DNA of 64,000 bases from Astyanax mexicanus. Lineage: Eukaryota > Chordata > Actinopteri > Characiformes > Acestrorhamphidae. Each line of letters begins with the position of its first letter. The first letter of the stretch is position 1. The notes under the pieces are model-generated. The model was given only the letters and a program-made list of their open reading frames with translations. It was not told the origin of the DNA and made no database searches. Below are positions 48,090 through 54,899 of this stretch, piece by piece. The translations under genes and the position numbers were made by a program. The stretch spans positions 33,290,001-33,354,000 of the forward strand of contig NC_064422.1 of assembly GCF_023375975.1 (NCBI RefSeq), read 5' to 3'.

Positions 48090-48426
48090 AGACACAGATC
48101 ACCCTCGCACGCTCCTCCAGGCATGGGTGCCCCTCCTCCCCACCTGGCAGTGCAAGAAGCGTTACGGCGAGCGTTTCACCAGCCATGGCATGCTGTGCGC
48201 TGGCAGCATGAGCTCTGACCACCGTCACCATGCCGACAGTTGCCAGGGTGACAGCGGGGGTCCTCTGGTGTGCCAAGGCGAGGCCGGCCGCTGGGTGCTC
48301 ACGGGGGTCATCTCCTGGGGTCACGGCTGCGGCGACCCCTCGTACCCAGGGGTTTATTCGAGAGTCAGCCGTTACCTGCCGTGGATCGAGCAGGTCACAC
48401 ACAGCACGGCCCCCCTCCAGCACTGA
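8524..48426 (+). CDS. prss12: prss12, neurotrypsin: secreted kringle/SRCR serine protease (14 coding exons)
   Basis: Joined exons: 8524-8598, 18760-18802, 33015-33257, 34539-34677, 35637-35815, 37790-37937, 39205-39383, 40819-40960, 42672-42883, 44669-44810, 45421-45702, 45841-45963, 46517-46797, 48092-48426; total 2523 nt, 840 residues. Every junction is GT..AG and in phase. Order: signal peptide (about 1-22), short linker, kringle (Cys44-Cys118), four SRCR domains (about 121-226, 227-335, 336-453, 454-558), activation site Arg586/Ile587, trypsin-like domain (587-840) with His632, Asp682, Ser784 and S1 Asp778. This order is specific to neurotrypsin. The family is known as a synaptic extracellular protease that cleaves agrin; that role is inherited from mammalian work. 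Mammalian proteins are somewhat longer (human about 875 residues) because of a proline-rich stretch before the kringle that is missing here. No frameshift or lost catalytic residue is seen, so the gene looks functional. An additional in-phase exon in the long introns cannot be excluded. Confidence 0.96.
9425..9897. repeat. Degenerate 21-bp minisatellite
   Basis: About twenty diverged copies of a unit close to TCTGGTGCTCACCACATAGTA, most regular from 9570 to 9895. Because 21 is a multiple of three, the repeat keeps a frame open (9503-9763 and 9729-9941) that translates as variants of IVSGAHH; this is a by-product of the period and not a gene. Confidence 0.85.
10535..10715. repeat. Dispersed repeat copy 1 (AGGGCTGCACAATATAT family)
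   Basis: Begins TTAGGGCTGCACAATATATT and includes GATACAAATAGAAAAAATGC and TACCAGAGACAG. A second copy at 25022-25215 has the same three blocks in the same order. Ends of this kind are common in fish non-autonomous DNA elements; no clear target duplication seen. Confidence 0.5.
11525..11606. repeat. (CT)n microsatellite
   Basis: An uninterrupted CT run from 11525 to about 11566 followed by an impure CT-rich tail. It lies in prss12 intron 1 away from any exon. The 80-codon ORF across it is low complexity. Confidence 0.95.
12620..13113. mobile_element. Tc1/mariner-type MITE, full length (494 bp)
   Basis: Left end CAGCTCTAGAAAAAAATAAG and right end whose complement starts CAGCTCTGGAAAAAATTAAG, both continuing AGACCA, flanked on each side by TA (12618-12619 and 13114-13115). 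TA duplication and these ends indicate a Tc1/mariner superfamily element. No transposase can be read inside, so it is non-autonomous. A deleted relative lies at 24080-24337. Confidence 0.8.
15561..16511. mobile_element. hAT-like non-autonomous transposon (951 bp) with exact 8-bp target duplication
   Basis: Ends are TAGAGGTGTGCC (left) and CACCCCTA (right; complement TAGGGGTGGG). The 8-bp CTGGACAA occurs immediately before (15553-15560) and after (16512-16519), the signature of hAT insertion. Subterminal regions are packed with AATCGATT/GAATCGA motifs on both sides. An internal foldback pairs CTTTCCAGTTCCACCTTAAA (15920-15939) with TTTAAGGCGGAACGGAAAAA (15971-15990). No transposase is encoded. 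The perfect duplication suggests a comparatively recent insertion. Confidence 0.88.
17612..18040. repeat. Degenerate MITE-like fragment
   Basis: Starts AACAGGGGTGGGAATCAGAG, followed by CATCTCAAGATAC..AATATTATCACAAC and an inverse CTCTTGAGATG near 17692. The AGGGGTGGGAATC head resembles the right end of the 15561 hAT-like element read on the opposite strand. Boundaries are approximate; right end not identified. Confidence 0.35.
18760..18802 (+). CDS. prss12: prss12 exon 2: 43-nt microexon, N-terminal linker
   Basis: Encodes residues 26-39, VLGDDSYLNAVQNT, plus the first base of codon 40. It has a pyrimidine-rich acceptor (TTTTCCCTGCAG) and a near-consensus donor (ACAG/GTAAGT). Exon 1 ends in phase 0 and the kringle exon needs phase 1, so splicing 1 to 3 directly would shift the frame; this 43-nt exon (14 codons + 1) restores it exactly. 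The start of the peptide resembles the region just after the mammalian signal peptide (recalled as VLNDS). There is no proline-rich segment. Confidence 0.82.
24080..24337. mobile_element. Tc1/mariner-type MITE, internally deleted (258 bp)
   Basis: Starts CAGCCCTGGAAAAAAATAAG after TA and follows the 12620 element for about 220 bases (including CTCTGGAATA, ATCAAGAGGAAGAT, GAGGAGAACATGCC, GTGATTAAAAACCAGGGTT), then jumps to a short right end TTTTCCAACGCTG before TA. About 240 internal bases of the longer copy are missing. Confidence 0.75.
25022..25215. repeat. Dispersed repeat copy 2 (AGGGCTGCACAATATAT family)
   Basis: Starts CTAGGGCTGCACAATATAT, then GATACAAAAGGAAAATCCATG and CTACCAGAGACAG, as in the copy at 10535. 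It ends near ATTGATATTGTGACATGCCC, which looks like a decayed inverse of the start. Confidence 0.5.
25255..25312. repeat. (TA)n microsatellite
   Basis: About 58 bases of uninterrupted TA. It immediately precedes a foldback element, whose insertion site TACTTAG follows it. Confidence 0.95.
25318..25657. mobile_element. Foldback element with ~145-bp inverted arms
   Basis: Left arm starts TTACCACTTTAAAATAAGAC and continues with TTTATAAATGGTTTACAATT; the complement of the right arm starts GGTACCACTTTAAAATAAGA and matches for about 145 bases. A roughly 55-base spacer (near 25465-25520) separates the arms. The heptamer TACTTAG flanks it on both sides (25311-25317 and 25657-25663). Arm identity looks to be around 90 percent by eye. 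It is non-coding; probably a long-TIR MITE, superfamily unassigned. Confidence 0.8.
28920..28978. repeat. (CA)n microsatellite
   Basis: CA-rich run, pure from about 28950 to 28978 and interrupted before that by CG and AA. The ORFs crossing it on both strands are low complexity. Confidence 0.9.
29769..29995. mobile_element. Tc1-like element, one end only
   Basis: Starts after TA with CACTATATGGCCAAAAGTAT, the well-known end of fish Tc1-like MITEs, and continues with GAGCATTGCTGTGA..TTTGATTGCAT and AGTGAGATTAGGATGT. The opposite end is not found, so the copy is truncated. A very decayed relative of the end is near 47715. Confidence 0.6.
33015..33257 (+). CDS. prss12: prss12 exon 3: kringle domain
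   Basis: Encodes residues 40-120, almost exactly one kringle. Six cysteines are in kringle order (Cys44, the Cys of SPCLKW, HSYCRNPD, NPWCFF, and the two of WAYCDC), with the hallmark segment YCRNPD..SNPWCFF. An N-glycosylation sequon (NGT) sits near the start of the domain. The exon is phase 1 at both ends, a portable module, with acceptor TTTTTTCAG and donor GGTAAGG. Kringles usually mediate protein binding; the ligand here is not known from sequence. Confidence 0.96.
33318..33650 (+). mobile_element. SINE copy 1, 5'-truncated and older
   Basis: Begins at a decayed box-B-like GCTGGTTTAAACCCC and shares with the next copy TGCCTGCCATCAGC, CTGAGAGAGCA, GTTGGGGCATTGCTAGTGAT and the tail. It lacks the tRNA-like head. 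More diverged than copy 2. Confidence 0.65.
33664..34079 (+). mobile_element. tRNA-derived SINE copy 2
   Basis: Head has an A-box-like GAGTGGGCTAAGTG and a B-box GGTTCGAATCC (33708-33718), the internal RNA polymerase III promoter. The body includes GCCTGCCATCAGCTACAGGA and CACCCTCCGGGTGTTGGGGC; the 3' end reads AATTGGGAGAAAATGG followed by a T-rich run. A tRNA-derived SINE sitting directly behind an older copy of itself. A functional tRNA is excluded because no cloverleaf 3' half follows. Minus-strand ORFs here are SINE-derived. Confidence 0.75.
34539..34677 (+). CDS. prss12: prss12 exon 4: SRCR domain 1, first half
   Basis: Begins GAVRLVGGSS and runs through GRLEVYLNGQWGSVCD to DASVVCRQLGLG, the standard first half of a scavenger receptor cysteine-rich domain with its first two cysteines. 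It enters in phase 1 and leaves in phase 2. The donor (GG/GTATGG) is weaker than most in this gene. The acceptor follows a CT-rich stretch ending GTGTGCTCAG. Confidence 0.95.
34678..35636 (+). other. prss12 intron 4
   Basis: Phase 2 intron splitting SRCR1. AT-rich; no repeat family recognised. The end contains TG repeats close to the exon 5 acceptor. Confidence 0.85.
35637..35815 (+). CDS. prss12: prss12 exon 5: SRCR domain 1, second half
   Basis: Encodes the second half of SRCR1: HSYFGPGSGLFHYARLGC, then NERSLLEC and the final cysteines in TSDCSHGSEAGLVC. With exon 4 it makes one six-cysteine domain of 106 codons, phase 1 to phase 1. A run of TG repeats at about 35611-35623 lies just ahead of the acceptor CTGCTGCAG. 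Donor is GAAG/GTCAGT. Confidence 0.95.
35816..37789 (+). other. prss12 intron 5
   Basis: Phase 1 intron between SRCR1 and SRCR2. Contains a short GA run (35994-36014) and AT-rich sequence without recognised genes or repeats. The frame stays open for some 230 bases past exon 5 in another reading frame, which is chance. Confidence 0.85.
37790..37937 (+). CDS. prss12: prss12 exon 6: SRCR domain 2, first half
   Basis: Encodes PPLRLVGGEEDFEGRVEVYH through WGSICDDQWDDMDAEVVC and RQLGLG. Acceptor CCTTTTCAG, donor GG/GTGAGT. Phase 1 in, phase 2 out, as in every first-half SRCR exon here. The acidic EEDFEG loop resembles the corresponding loops in mammalian neurotrypsin SRCRs. Confidence 0.96.
37938..39204 (+). 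other. prss12 intron 6
   Basis: Phase 2 intron splitting SRCR2. No recognised element. Ends in a UG-rich stretch with a weak pyrimidine tract. Confidence 0.85.
39205..39383 (+). CDS. prss12: prss12 exon 7: SRCR domain 2, second half
   Basis: Encodes GIPKAWSWAHFGQGSGPIQL, then a segment with CTGNELSLDEC and the end HNCDHMEDAGVSCNPYT. The GI.KAW.. and CTGNELS blocks closely match the human second SRCR as recalled. Length (179 nt) equals exon 5. The acceptor (GTTTGTGTTTAG) is UG-rich rather than pyrimidine-rich. Donor ACAG/GTCAGA. Confidence 0.96.
39384..40818 (+). other. prss12 intron 7
   Basis: Phase 1 intron between SRCR2 and SRCR3. Around 40065-40235 a fragment with CAAGGCTCATTAATACACAT, GGTCCCACAGAAGAGCTACT and GGTTTTAATGTTATGCCTGAT looks like a decayed transposon piece (Tc1-like coding relic or LINE tail; uncertain). 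At 40556-40606 is the foldback also seen in the hAT-like element. Confidence 0.7.
40556..40606. repeat. Foldback fragment of the hAT-like family
   Basis: TTCCCGTTCCACCTTAA (40557-40573) pairs with TTAAGGTGGAATGGAAAA (40589-40606) around a 15-base loop. The same arm pair is inside the 951-bp element at 15561, and its left arm also occurs near 1040. Preceded by AGCTAGC as in those copies, so it is probably a relic of the same family. Confidence 0.6.
40819..40960 (+). CDS. prss12: prss12 exon 8: SRCR domain 3, first half
   Basis: Encodes DGVVRLVDGDNPWEGRLEVY, then GDWGTVCDDNWTEQHAQVVC and RQLGFR. The DGV.RL start and the WTE element align with the third human SRCR. Phase 1 in, phase 2 out; donor CAG/GTATAA. 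The preceding intron end is UG-rich (CTGTGTGTGCTGCAG). Confidence 0.95.
41740..42440 (-). pseudogene. L1/Tx1-type LINE, 3' end of ORF2 (relic)
   Basis: On the minus strand, around 42330-42170, one frame reads WRKCGCQEANHYHLCWGCP, then KNWDDTLEALQHIFRMEFP after one stop, and further on LDNWLNVTREIYLMEKITF. A Cys/His knuckle followed by CP..W...L and then W...L....MEKI is characteristic of the C-terminal region of vertebrate L1-type ORF2 proteins. Reverse transcriptase and endonuclease are absent and stops interrupt the frame, so it is a dead 5'-truncated insertion, opposite to prss12. Confidence 0.65.
42641..42666 (+). repeat. (TG)13 microsatellite at the exon 9 acceptor
   Basis: Perfect TG repeat ending four bases before the AG of the exon 9 acceptor, in the place where the polypyrimidine tract should be. 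In the transcript it is a UG repeat, a binding site type for TDP-43 and CELF proteins. Confidence 0.95.
42672..42883 (+). CDS. prss12: prss12 exon 9: SRCR domain 3, second half, plus linker
   Basis: Encodes GGAELAPAGMFGEGAGLILL, DDVQCEGSESSLLEC and HDCSHSEDVGIRC, followed by a polar linker HRAETNEVPAASETT before SRCR4. Together with exon 8 it gives six cysteines over 118 codons. The acceptor is unusual: a pure (TG)13 repeat (42641-42666) runs to within four bases of the AG, and the exon then opens with six G. Frame and domain homology fix the acceptor at 42670-42671. The donor CAG/GTTGGT is weak. Confidence 0.92.
42884..44668 (+). other. prss12 intron 9
   Basis: Phase 1 intron between SRCR3 and SRCR4. 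Holds a short TG run (42918-42942), the 1-kb polypurine tract (43036-44020), then ordinary AT-rich sequence to the acceptor. Confidence 0.85.
43036..44020 (+). repeat. ~985-bp polypurine (GA-rich) tract
   Basis: Almost entirely A and G on the + strand, with many GAGAGA, GAGAAA and AGAAAG words and only scattered T and C. It is imperfect, not a clean simple repeat. The large minus-strand ORFs across it (up to 297 codons of Ser, Leu, Phe) are composition artefacts. Such tracts can form triplex DNA under supercoiling. Confidence 0.95.
44669..44810 (+). CDS. prss12: prss12 exon 10: SRCR domain 4, first half
   Basis: Encodes GVLVRLVSGESRKEGRVEVF, then NGEWGSVCDSGWNDVNAAVVC and RQLGFT. Acceptor TTCTCTTAG, donor AC/GTAAGT. 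Same 142-nt length and phases as exon 8, consistent with duplication of two-exon SRCR modules. Confidence 0.95.
44811..45420 (+). other. prss12 intron 10
   Basis: Phase 2 intron splitting SRCR4. AT-rich; an AGGCAGGCAGGCAGGCAAG run occurs near 45376. Nothing else recognised. Confidence 0.85.
45421..45702 (+). CDS. prss12: prss12 exon 11: SRCR domain 4 second half, activation linker and cleavage site
   Basis: Encodes MGYFGAGKGPIHLANVRC, CTGKESSLGEC and VCKHGQDAGVVCDY (end of SRCR4 near residue 558), then a linker with Cys574, and the basic activation sequence ERRSKR (581-586) directly before IVGGYKSL. Cleavage after Arg586 would create the mature Ile587 N-terminus; the RRSKR form suits a furin-type proprotein convertase, as proposed for mammalian neurotrypsin (RRQKR). 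Cys574 probably keeps the protease chain disulphide-linked to the non-catalytic part, most likely via Cys706, as in two-chain trypsin-like enzymes. Phase 2 in and out. Confidence 0.95.
45841..45963 (+). CDS. prss12: prss12 exon 12: protease domain with catalytic His
   Basis: Encodes RGDWPWQASLWLKS and CGATLINSCWLLTAAHCFK; His632 in TAAHC is the catalytic histidine, and Cys617-Cys633 form the usual histidine-loop pair. The acceptor is preceded by a TG repeat (about 45817-45837) ending TGTGTCAG instead of a pyrimidine tract. Donor ACG/GTGAGA. Skipping this 123-nt exon would keep the reading frame but remove the catalytic histidine. Confidence 0.95.
45964..46516 (+). other. prss12 intron 12
   Basis: Phase 2 intron. 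AT-rich, ending in a strong TCTCTC-rich pyrimidine tract. No repeats recognised beyond that. The preceding intron 11 (45703-45840) is only 138 bases. Confidence 0.85.
46517..46797 (+). CDS. prss12: prss12 exon 13: protease domain with catalytic Asp
   Basis: Encodes RYVVKLGDYHTEEQDDFERV, a segment with HDVALIRLKG (catalytic Asp682), AACLPAPG (Cys706, likely interchain disulphide) and SCVITGWGVS. VGDYHT-type and TGWG blocks are typical of neurotrypsin. Acceptor in a long CT-rich tract ending CCTGCTGCAG; donor TCAG/GTAAGA. Confidence 0.96.
46798..48091 (+). other. prss12 intron 13
   Basis: Phase 1 intron. AT-rich; a decayed Tc1-like end (ACACTATATATACAAATG..TTTTGGACAC) near 47715 and a perfect (CT)24 tract at 48040-48087 that forms the polypyrimidine tract of the exon 14 acceptor. 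Confidence 0.85.
48040..48087 (+). repeat. (CT)24 microsatellite serving as polypyrimidine tract
   Basis: About 48 bases of CT directly followed by the CCAG acceptor of exon 14. Microsatellite length should vary between individuals and could tune splicing strength. Confidence 0.95.
48092..48426 (+). CDS. prss12: prss12 exon 14: protease domain C-terminus with catalytic Ser, stop codon
   Basis: Encodes WVPLLPTWQCKKRYGERF, MLCAGSMSSD, ADSCQGDSGGPLVC (S1 Asp778, catalytic Ser784), VISWGHGCG and YPGVYSRVSRYLPWIEQV, ending STAPLQH and TGA at 48424. Asp778 with Gly806 and Gly816 predicts trypsin-like cleavage after Arg or Lys. The C-terminal tail is a few residues longer than the human end as recalled. 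The acceptor CCCAG follows a perfect (CT)n tract. Confidence 0.96.
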
Positions 48427-50995
48427 ACTGCTCGACACCCACCTGCCACTGGCCACAGGACTCTCGAGACTAGAGATGGAGAGAGAAAAAAGAGCCAGAG
48501 AAAAAGAGTGGACTGGACACCATCCGTGCACTCAGTAGCCCTGGATCTACTATTATCCTTCTGTCTTTCCTCCAGTACTTGACTAATACCTGACATACCT
48601 GGCCCATAGCTTTTAGAGCGTCTGTGGTCCATTGCATTTTAGGCTTTGCTTACACTCTGGAAGGCCGAGGTTGTAGTTCACGCGCTGACTGACTGGTGTG
48701 TGAGGTTTTGAGGGACTGTAGGAGTCGTTTCTTTACGTGGTGATTCTGTAGTGCTGTCTAACGGACGCAGTGCATGTTAATGTATGTATCGTATTCAAAA
48801 GCCAGCCATTGTGTGCAGCCTCCCAGTTCTTCTGCATGGTAGAGAATGGCAGCATCAGCTCGGTGTGTGGGCAGGTTTTTATTTCTTATTTTATTTCTTC
48901 TTTCCGTGGGTATATAGGTTCTGCTGTAAGTATAAGAAGAAAGAAAAAGAAAGGACCCCCCTTTTATTTAACCTTTTGGCTGCTGATTACCGTTAACCCA
49001 TTTATTGACCAACTTTACAGATTGGCTGATTGATGATGTCCAGACGTGAACGCTCTCCTCATGAAGGATTTCTCTCAGTGTTGTGAATTGCATTAGACTT
49101 GCATTATAGAGTAGAGTGGTCATGAAATGTTGAGCTTGTTTTTTAGATAGAATAGAGATAGTATAGAGTTATGAGCTAGCTGTAGTGATCTTTTAAAGCC
49201 ATCAGTCCACCAGGAATGCCTCAAAAATGGGTCCGAATCAGGCATTCAGGCATCCGCTGAATTGAATATAATAAGACGTCAGATCCAGTATAGTCTTTGT
49301 TCACTATGTTGCATTCCTAAATACTGCAAGCTTTCAAACGACTCAGTGTACATTATTTTTTTGCTTTCTGTAGCTATTTGATATTTTAGACTGTGGTTTT
49401 AGATTAGATTAGTGTATTAGGATAATAATAGGGAATAGCCATAATTAATTTTTCTGTCATATAGTGTACTTGTTTTGTTCGTGACAACATCAAGCCATTC
49501 AGAGGTTCGAACTGTAGTAAGGGTAGGATAGATAGGATAGGTTTTGTTTGTCGAATGGGGGAATCCAAAAGGAGTTCCCGGTATATCAGTATTGCCTTCA
49601 AACTCTTAATGTGTGTAAAGTGAGGAAACGTTGGAAAGATAATTTTATTTTTTACTGATTTCAGGTAGAGTCACTTTATTTTATACCATGTCTTAATGCT
49701 ACTTCTCTTTGTGGTACGAGTTGTGTGTTAATCGTCCAGTGGGTGGCGATATTGTGTTTTTTACTCGATGGGATTTCAGCTATACTGTAGGTTCTGTGAT
49801 CTGTGTATCAGTCTTATACAGTAGAGTGTGTCCTTTTGTTTTTAAAGCTAGACAGAGCTCTGTACATATCATCTCATCTACATTAAGACTTTTTGAGAAA
49901 GTGACTTTAATTCATTTTGCATTTTGCCTTTGCATACGTTGAGGGGAAACAATGTGTACTGTAAGGGCTTTATAACTTGTGGTGATTTCCTAATAATTGG
50001 CAGCATATTGACAGTGTAAATAAGGAATAGAATTGCAGCTATTCTTATGTTGCGTTGCATTGCCTGCCATTTTAAGGGCATATATGGTGGTTTGAGTTCA
50101 GTTAGAGTCACTATATATTTGTAGTTCCATTAAGGCAAGTGCCAGAGTGCAAACAGATTGTTCCTTACCAATTATTATTAAACATGGAGCTATTTCTGTG
50201 TTAAACATTTCATTCATGAACATCCAAATATATGGGTGTAGATACAATCGAAGCAGAGATATATAGAGCTATATCTAAAAATGAATATGTTTTATGTGTA
50301 AAAAGGGGTTTAATTAGTGCATTTTAACTCTTAACATGAAAGTCTATAGCTAGTCAGTCTACTAGTAATCATGATATAGGCCATGTCGTACAAATTAATT
50401 AAATTATTTGTAATTTTTAATGAAACTAAACACTAAATTACTTAAAACCACTATGCACAGTTAATAACAACAACAAAAACAGCTAAATGCAAGCCTTGTG
50501 TAGGTGTATGTGTATAGCTGCATCTGCTACTATTGCTCGCACGTACCATAGTGGAAACAAACCTGACTCTAGAGCTCAAAGCTAGCAGCGCTTCTTCTTT
50601 CTCTGAATATGGGAATATCATTAAATACAGTAATAGTGAATCTGCAGTGTTCCTCTGCTGTCTGTTTATTGACTTAATCATCTTGGATGGTGTCTGCTCT
50701 AATCTCTAATCAGAAGCCTTGTCAATGTGATCGGGCCCCCAGGAGACTGCTGACCACCACTGGGCCTCAAAAGTGCTAAACAAACAAATTAACAAAAAAA
50801 AAAGGACCATCTGCTTTCTGACACATTGGGCGAAATAGGGTGATGATATCAGCTGCATGTCATGCAAGCATTTGTTTGTGTGTGATGTTTTCAATCATTC
50901 AGTCTTATGTCACATTTCTGCCAGCTCTGTAAAAATGCTTTGGATATTTTCATGTGTGACGAAGTGCCAAAATAAAATGATTTCTTCTCGTGGCA
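48427..50995 (+). other. prss12 3' UTR (probable extent)
   Basis: No coding potential follows the TGA. The stretch is AT-rich with several T-rich and TGTA-containing segments. An ATTAAA at 50178-50183 is a possible early polyadenylation signal; the stronger candidate is the AATAAA at 50971, followed by a GT/T-rich element. That would make a 3' UTR of about 2.57 kb. The end is inferred, not observed. Confidence 0.55.
50971..50976 (+). terminator. Candidate polyadenylation signal AATAAA of prss12
   Basis: Canonical AATAAA, with CTTCTCGTGGC and a T9 run 10-30 bases downstream, the usual arrangement of hexamer plus GU/U-rich downstream element. It is the best such pair after the stop codon in the orientation of the gene. 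Confidence 0.55.
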
Positions 50996-52296
50996 TTTTT
51001 TTTCTTTGGGGGATACATTTCTTTAATTATCTGGATAAAAAAAATTACTTGTTTTCGTAAATTGATTAGAACAAAAAAAACTCACAGGTCCCTTTCTGCC
51101 TACGATGTCACACTTAAAAGCATGATGAAAGTTTCTGTATCTGATTCAAAAGATAGCAATACCTCCTGACATTTCCATGGTATGGACAGCACACAGCTAT
51201 ATATGAGTTTGGCTGTGTTTTAATTCAATATTAACTTGTTTGCCCAATTAAACAGAAGGCTAAATTATTTAGATGTGACTGTGTGCCCTACTGCCTCAAA
51301 ATCCTGTCTGTCTAGACAGCATTTTTCACATTTCAGACACAGCCTTTGAGAACACCTTTCTTTTTCTCCCCAACATAACTGCATTTAACTGCAGTTCACC
51401 AAACAGAAGCAGAATTTATAATTTATCAGCGCTATTCACTGAGATAATTCAGTGGTTACTGTCAGTAAAAACATTTAGCTATTTTTCTAAGGCTATGAAT
51501 GTTGCTGCTTAGGGCAAGATTCCTGCACAGTTTGTTTTTTCTTTTTTTGCAACTCAGCCATTAATTTCCTGGTGTGGTTTGTGCATTAAGCTCCAGGCCA
51601 TGATTTCCTCATATCTGCTTTAATTTAATGTTTAACACACACTGGATCACAAATTGTGGTTGTAGTAAACGATAACATCGACAGGTGGCGCCAAAAACGC
51701 ATGGATTATTGTTTATAATGTGCCTAAAATAAATATCAACTAATGCTCTTCCTTCCATTAATAACAAACAGGAAGAGGGACTGTACTGACAACACTCAAT
51801 GGAGAATTATAGGGAGGTTAAGTTAAACTCTTTTTCAGCAGCTGATACTGAATATTCCATAATTGTTCAGTAGCAGTTGATTTCTGATTACACTGGTTGG
51901 AATATAACTAAAATAAAAAAAATAAAATTACTTTAAAATAACTTTTAAATAATTTAGTAACTAGTGTTTTCTTTAACTAATATCCGTTTAAATAGTGGTG
52001 CTGATATTTAGTTAAGAATTTAACACATTTAACATTTTTAAATGATTGCACAAAAATAGCAGAAAAGCAGAAAACATAACTTTATGTTTCTGGTCAATCA
52101 GATGAACTTCATATAAACTTTAATATCCTCATGTCACTATTAAAAATACTAAAAAGTAGGTTGCACTGCATAGTGTTCGGTTCTGTTTTATTTTTTAAAC
52201 AAAATTATACATTTCTCAGCCTGGCTCAATGCTGGAATGTTGGTTCAGTGTTGGTGAAGGGCAGGTGTACTGTTTGATTGACAGCGTTTGCACAGA

Positions 52297-52344
52297 CCAC
52301 GCCCATATGAACAAAGCCACGCCCGTACACACAGAGCCACGCCC
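52297..52344. promoter_or_regulatory. Three CCACGCCC boxes at exact 20-bp spacing
   Basis: CCACGCCC occurs at 52297, 52317 and 52337, in a 20-bp near-tandem unit (ACGCCCATATGAACAAAGCC and variants). The octamer is a CACCC/KLF-Sp1-type site. Regular spacing of two helical turns is suggestive, but a simple triplicated repeat explains it equally well. Confidence 0.4.
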
Positions 52345-52969
52345 ATATACCTAATTTTGATTTTAAACAATCTTCTGGGCTCGGTTGCACCAATTTTGCG
52401 TAAGTTAATTCGTAAGTTTGTGAGTAAACTCTTTACTACTACTATCTCGTGCGCTGACGTGTTGCCATGGAAACGCGGTTTGTCGACCAGCACATATGTT
52501 TTTATTATTTATGAAAGAAAATGTTCAATAATTATCACAGTCATGTAACCTATAGTTCTGCCACAATGCATAAATCTGAATTTAGTAAATTAAACGTGTC
52601 CATTACAAATATCTTACATTTGAATTTAAATACGTTACACACAACAAGTTTCTATTTTGAGGAAACGGTTTGTAGGTGGAAATATATGGAAAGAAGCTTT
52701 ATAAACACACTGAAATTAAATGAAATGGAAATCTGATGACTTTAGCCTTCAAGAAGTTTTTACACATATAGGTAACTAACTGCTAAATAACTGAGTTATT
52801 TTAACAGAATGGACTATTGAGCTGACTCCTTTTCGAGGGGCGGGACTAACTTTAAACACAACTAACGTTAGAGGACTAGCTGAGGATTTAGCTAGTTTTG
52901 CTAGTTAACTAGGTTAGCTTAGCTAGCTAGCTATGTGACTCGTGCTAAAGTTAACTGTTAACTGTGTGA

Positions 52970-53480
52970 AAAGTAGGTTGAATCTTTTGGTTTGTATCAT
53001 TTTGAAGGTGGTTTTAATTGTTTGAAAAGTTTTTGGGTTACAGTGTTAGAAAGGTGGTTTAAATTATTTGGTTTGTATCGGTTTGTGTAGGGGGTTTGAA
53101 TCTTTGGCTAATAGTTAACGCTAGCTGGTTTGCAGTATAACCAGTGCCAAAGCTAATGTTATCGAATTGTGTAAAAAAGGGTTTGGATGTTATAGTTTGT
53201 ATAGATTATCAGTGGGTTAAATAATTTGTATAATTTTGCATGTGGTTTACATATTTTATATTGTTTTGTAGGTGGTTTAAACAATTTGGTTTAAATGTTG
53301 TGAAAAGTAGCTCGAATGTTTTGTTTTGACTTTGAAAAGCAGTTTGGGTTCAAATCTTGAGAAACAAAAATGTGGTTTAAATCATTTTGTTTGTAATGTT
53401 ATAAAGGTGGTTTAAATCTTTGATTTGATTTGCTTGATTTGCTTTTGTACATTTTGAGTTGAATTGTTGGAAAGGTGGCT
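52970..53480. repeat. Degenerate tandem repeat, AGGTGGTTTAAAT-TTTGGTTTGTAT unit
   Basis: Irregular copies of a 35-60 bp unit with AGGTGGTTTAAAT, TTTGGTTTGTAT and TTTTGAAAAG blocks, strongly T/G-biased on the + strand. Copy starts are recognisable near 52975, 53008, 53052, 53270 and 53405. No coding potential. Confidence 0.6.
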
Positions 53481-54838
53481 TTATTTTGTTTTATATGTGA
53501 AAGTACACATACATATACACATATGCACATATTTTTTTATTGGTGAACTGGATATGTAAACATGTTTTTTAAAATGAACTTACATTCCAGATTGGAATGT
53601 ACTTACCATAAACGAAACAAAAACTGAAACTAGAGCCTGGCCAGCTCAAACTGGTAAAGCTGGTTGATCAGCTTAGATTTTGACCAAGCAAATGGTGTAT
53701 TTTTGAGTTTAATGGTTTAGCTGGTCTACACACATGATCGGCATCACCAAGGTTAACCAGCTAATATACAACAAAAGAGTATGTTTTCATCTGGATGACC
53801 AGATTTTCAATCACCTTGACCATCAATGGCCAGTTTAAACCACCTGAAAGCAACTACCAGCAAAAGCTGGTCTGTTGCTGTATTTTTCAGTATTGATCTG
53901 ATGTCAGTGCCAAGATTGGAATTGATTCAATCAACATTGGGATCACTTCTACCTAGTATCTCCCAAAACACCATGCCCCTGGATGCTAAAAAGGATATAT
54001 TGAAGTATCACAATGTTATTTTTGCTATACTTTATTGATTATAAAAAAACATTTTTTTAATGAACAGATTTGAATGAACAGTAAGTCTATGTAATGAAGT
54101 ATGAAAGCAAGTAAGGTGCACCACCACCAGAAGATGGACCAACACTAACAGATGACATGGCTCCCCAAACCATCATTATTGTTGAAACTTCACATCAGAC
54201 CTCAAGCAGCTTGGACTGTGTGCCTCTTCATTTTTCCTCAAGACTCTGGTTCCTTGATTTCCAAATTAAATGCACAATTTACTAATAGTCAATAAAGGTT
54301 TGGAGAGCCATGTCATCTGCTGGTGTTGATCCACTGTGTTACATCAAGTCTAAAGTCAGTGCAGTGTTTCTTCAGAAAATCGTACAGCACTTCATGCTTC
54401 CCTCTGTGACAACTTTGATAGAGATGCGGATTTCATTTTCCAGCAGGACTTGACACACTGCTCACACTGCCAAAAGTATCAATTTGTCTTATATAATATT
54501 AACATTTTTGGGTTTTCATTGGTTGTAAGCCTCAATCATCAACAATAAAATAAATCAACAGTTACAATAGATCACTCTGTGTGTAATACATTTATATATG
54601 TTTCACACTTATACAGAATTTTTGAAATAAAGTAACTTTTCATTTATATTCAATTTTTGTTGAAATGCACTAGTATAAAGATACCCTCAAAGGTATAAAA
54701 TTGGTCTTTACAGGGTCAGATGTGTTCCCTCTAAAGTACAAAGTCTTTCTAACAGTAGGAATTACAGTAGTAGTAACATTTAACCAACCAAAAGGTACTT
54801 GCGATATTCTGTATTACTGTACTAATTAAAAATTATAC

Positions 54839-54841
<3 letters not shown>

Positions 54842-54899
<58 letters not shown>
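54842..54899. repeat. (TA)n followed by T(n)
   Basis: About 44 bases of TA then a run of T. No element boundary is evident. Confidence 0.95.

Noticed and set aside
47989..48531. 180-codon minus-strand ORF opposite prss12 exon 14
   Set aside because: It is the antisense of a GC-rich coding exon plus a (CT)n tract translated as Arg-Glu repeats; no independent domain or start context.
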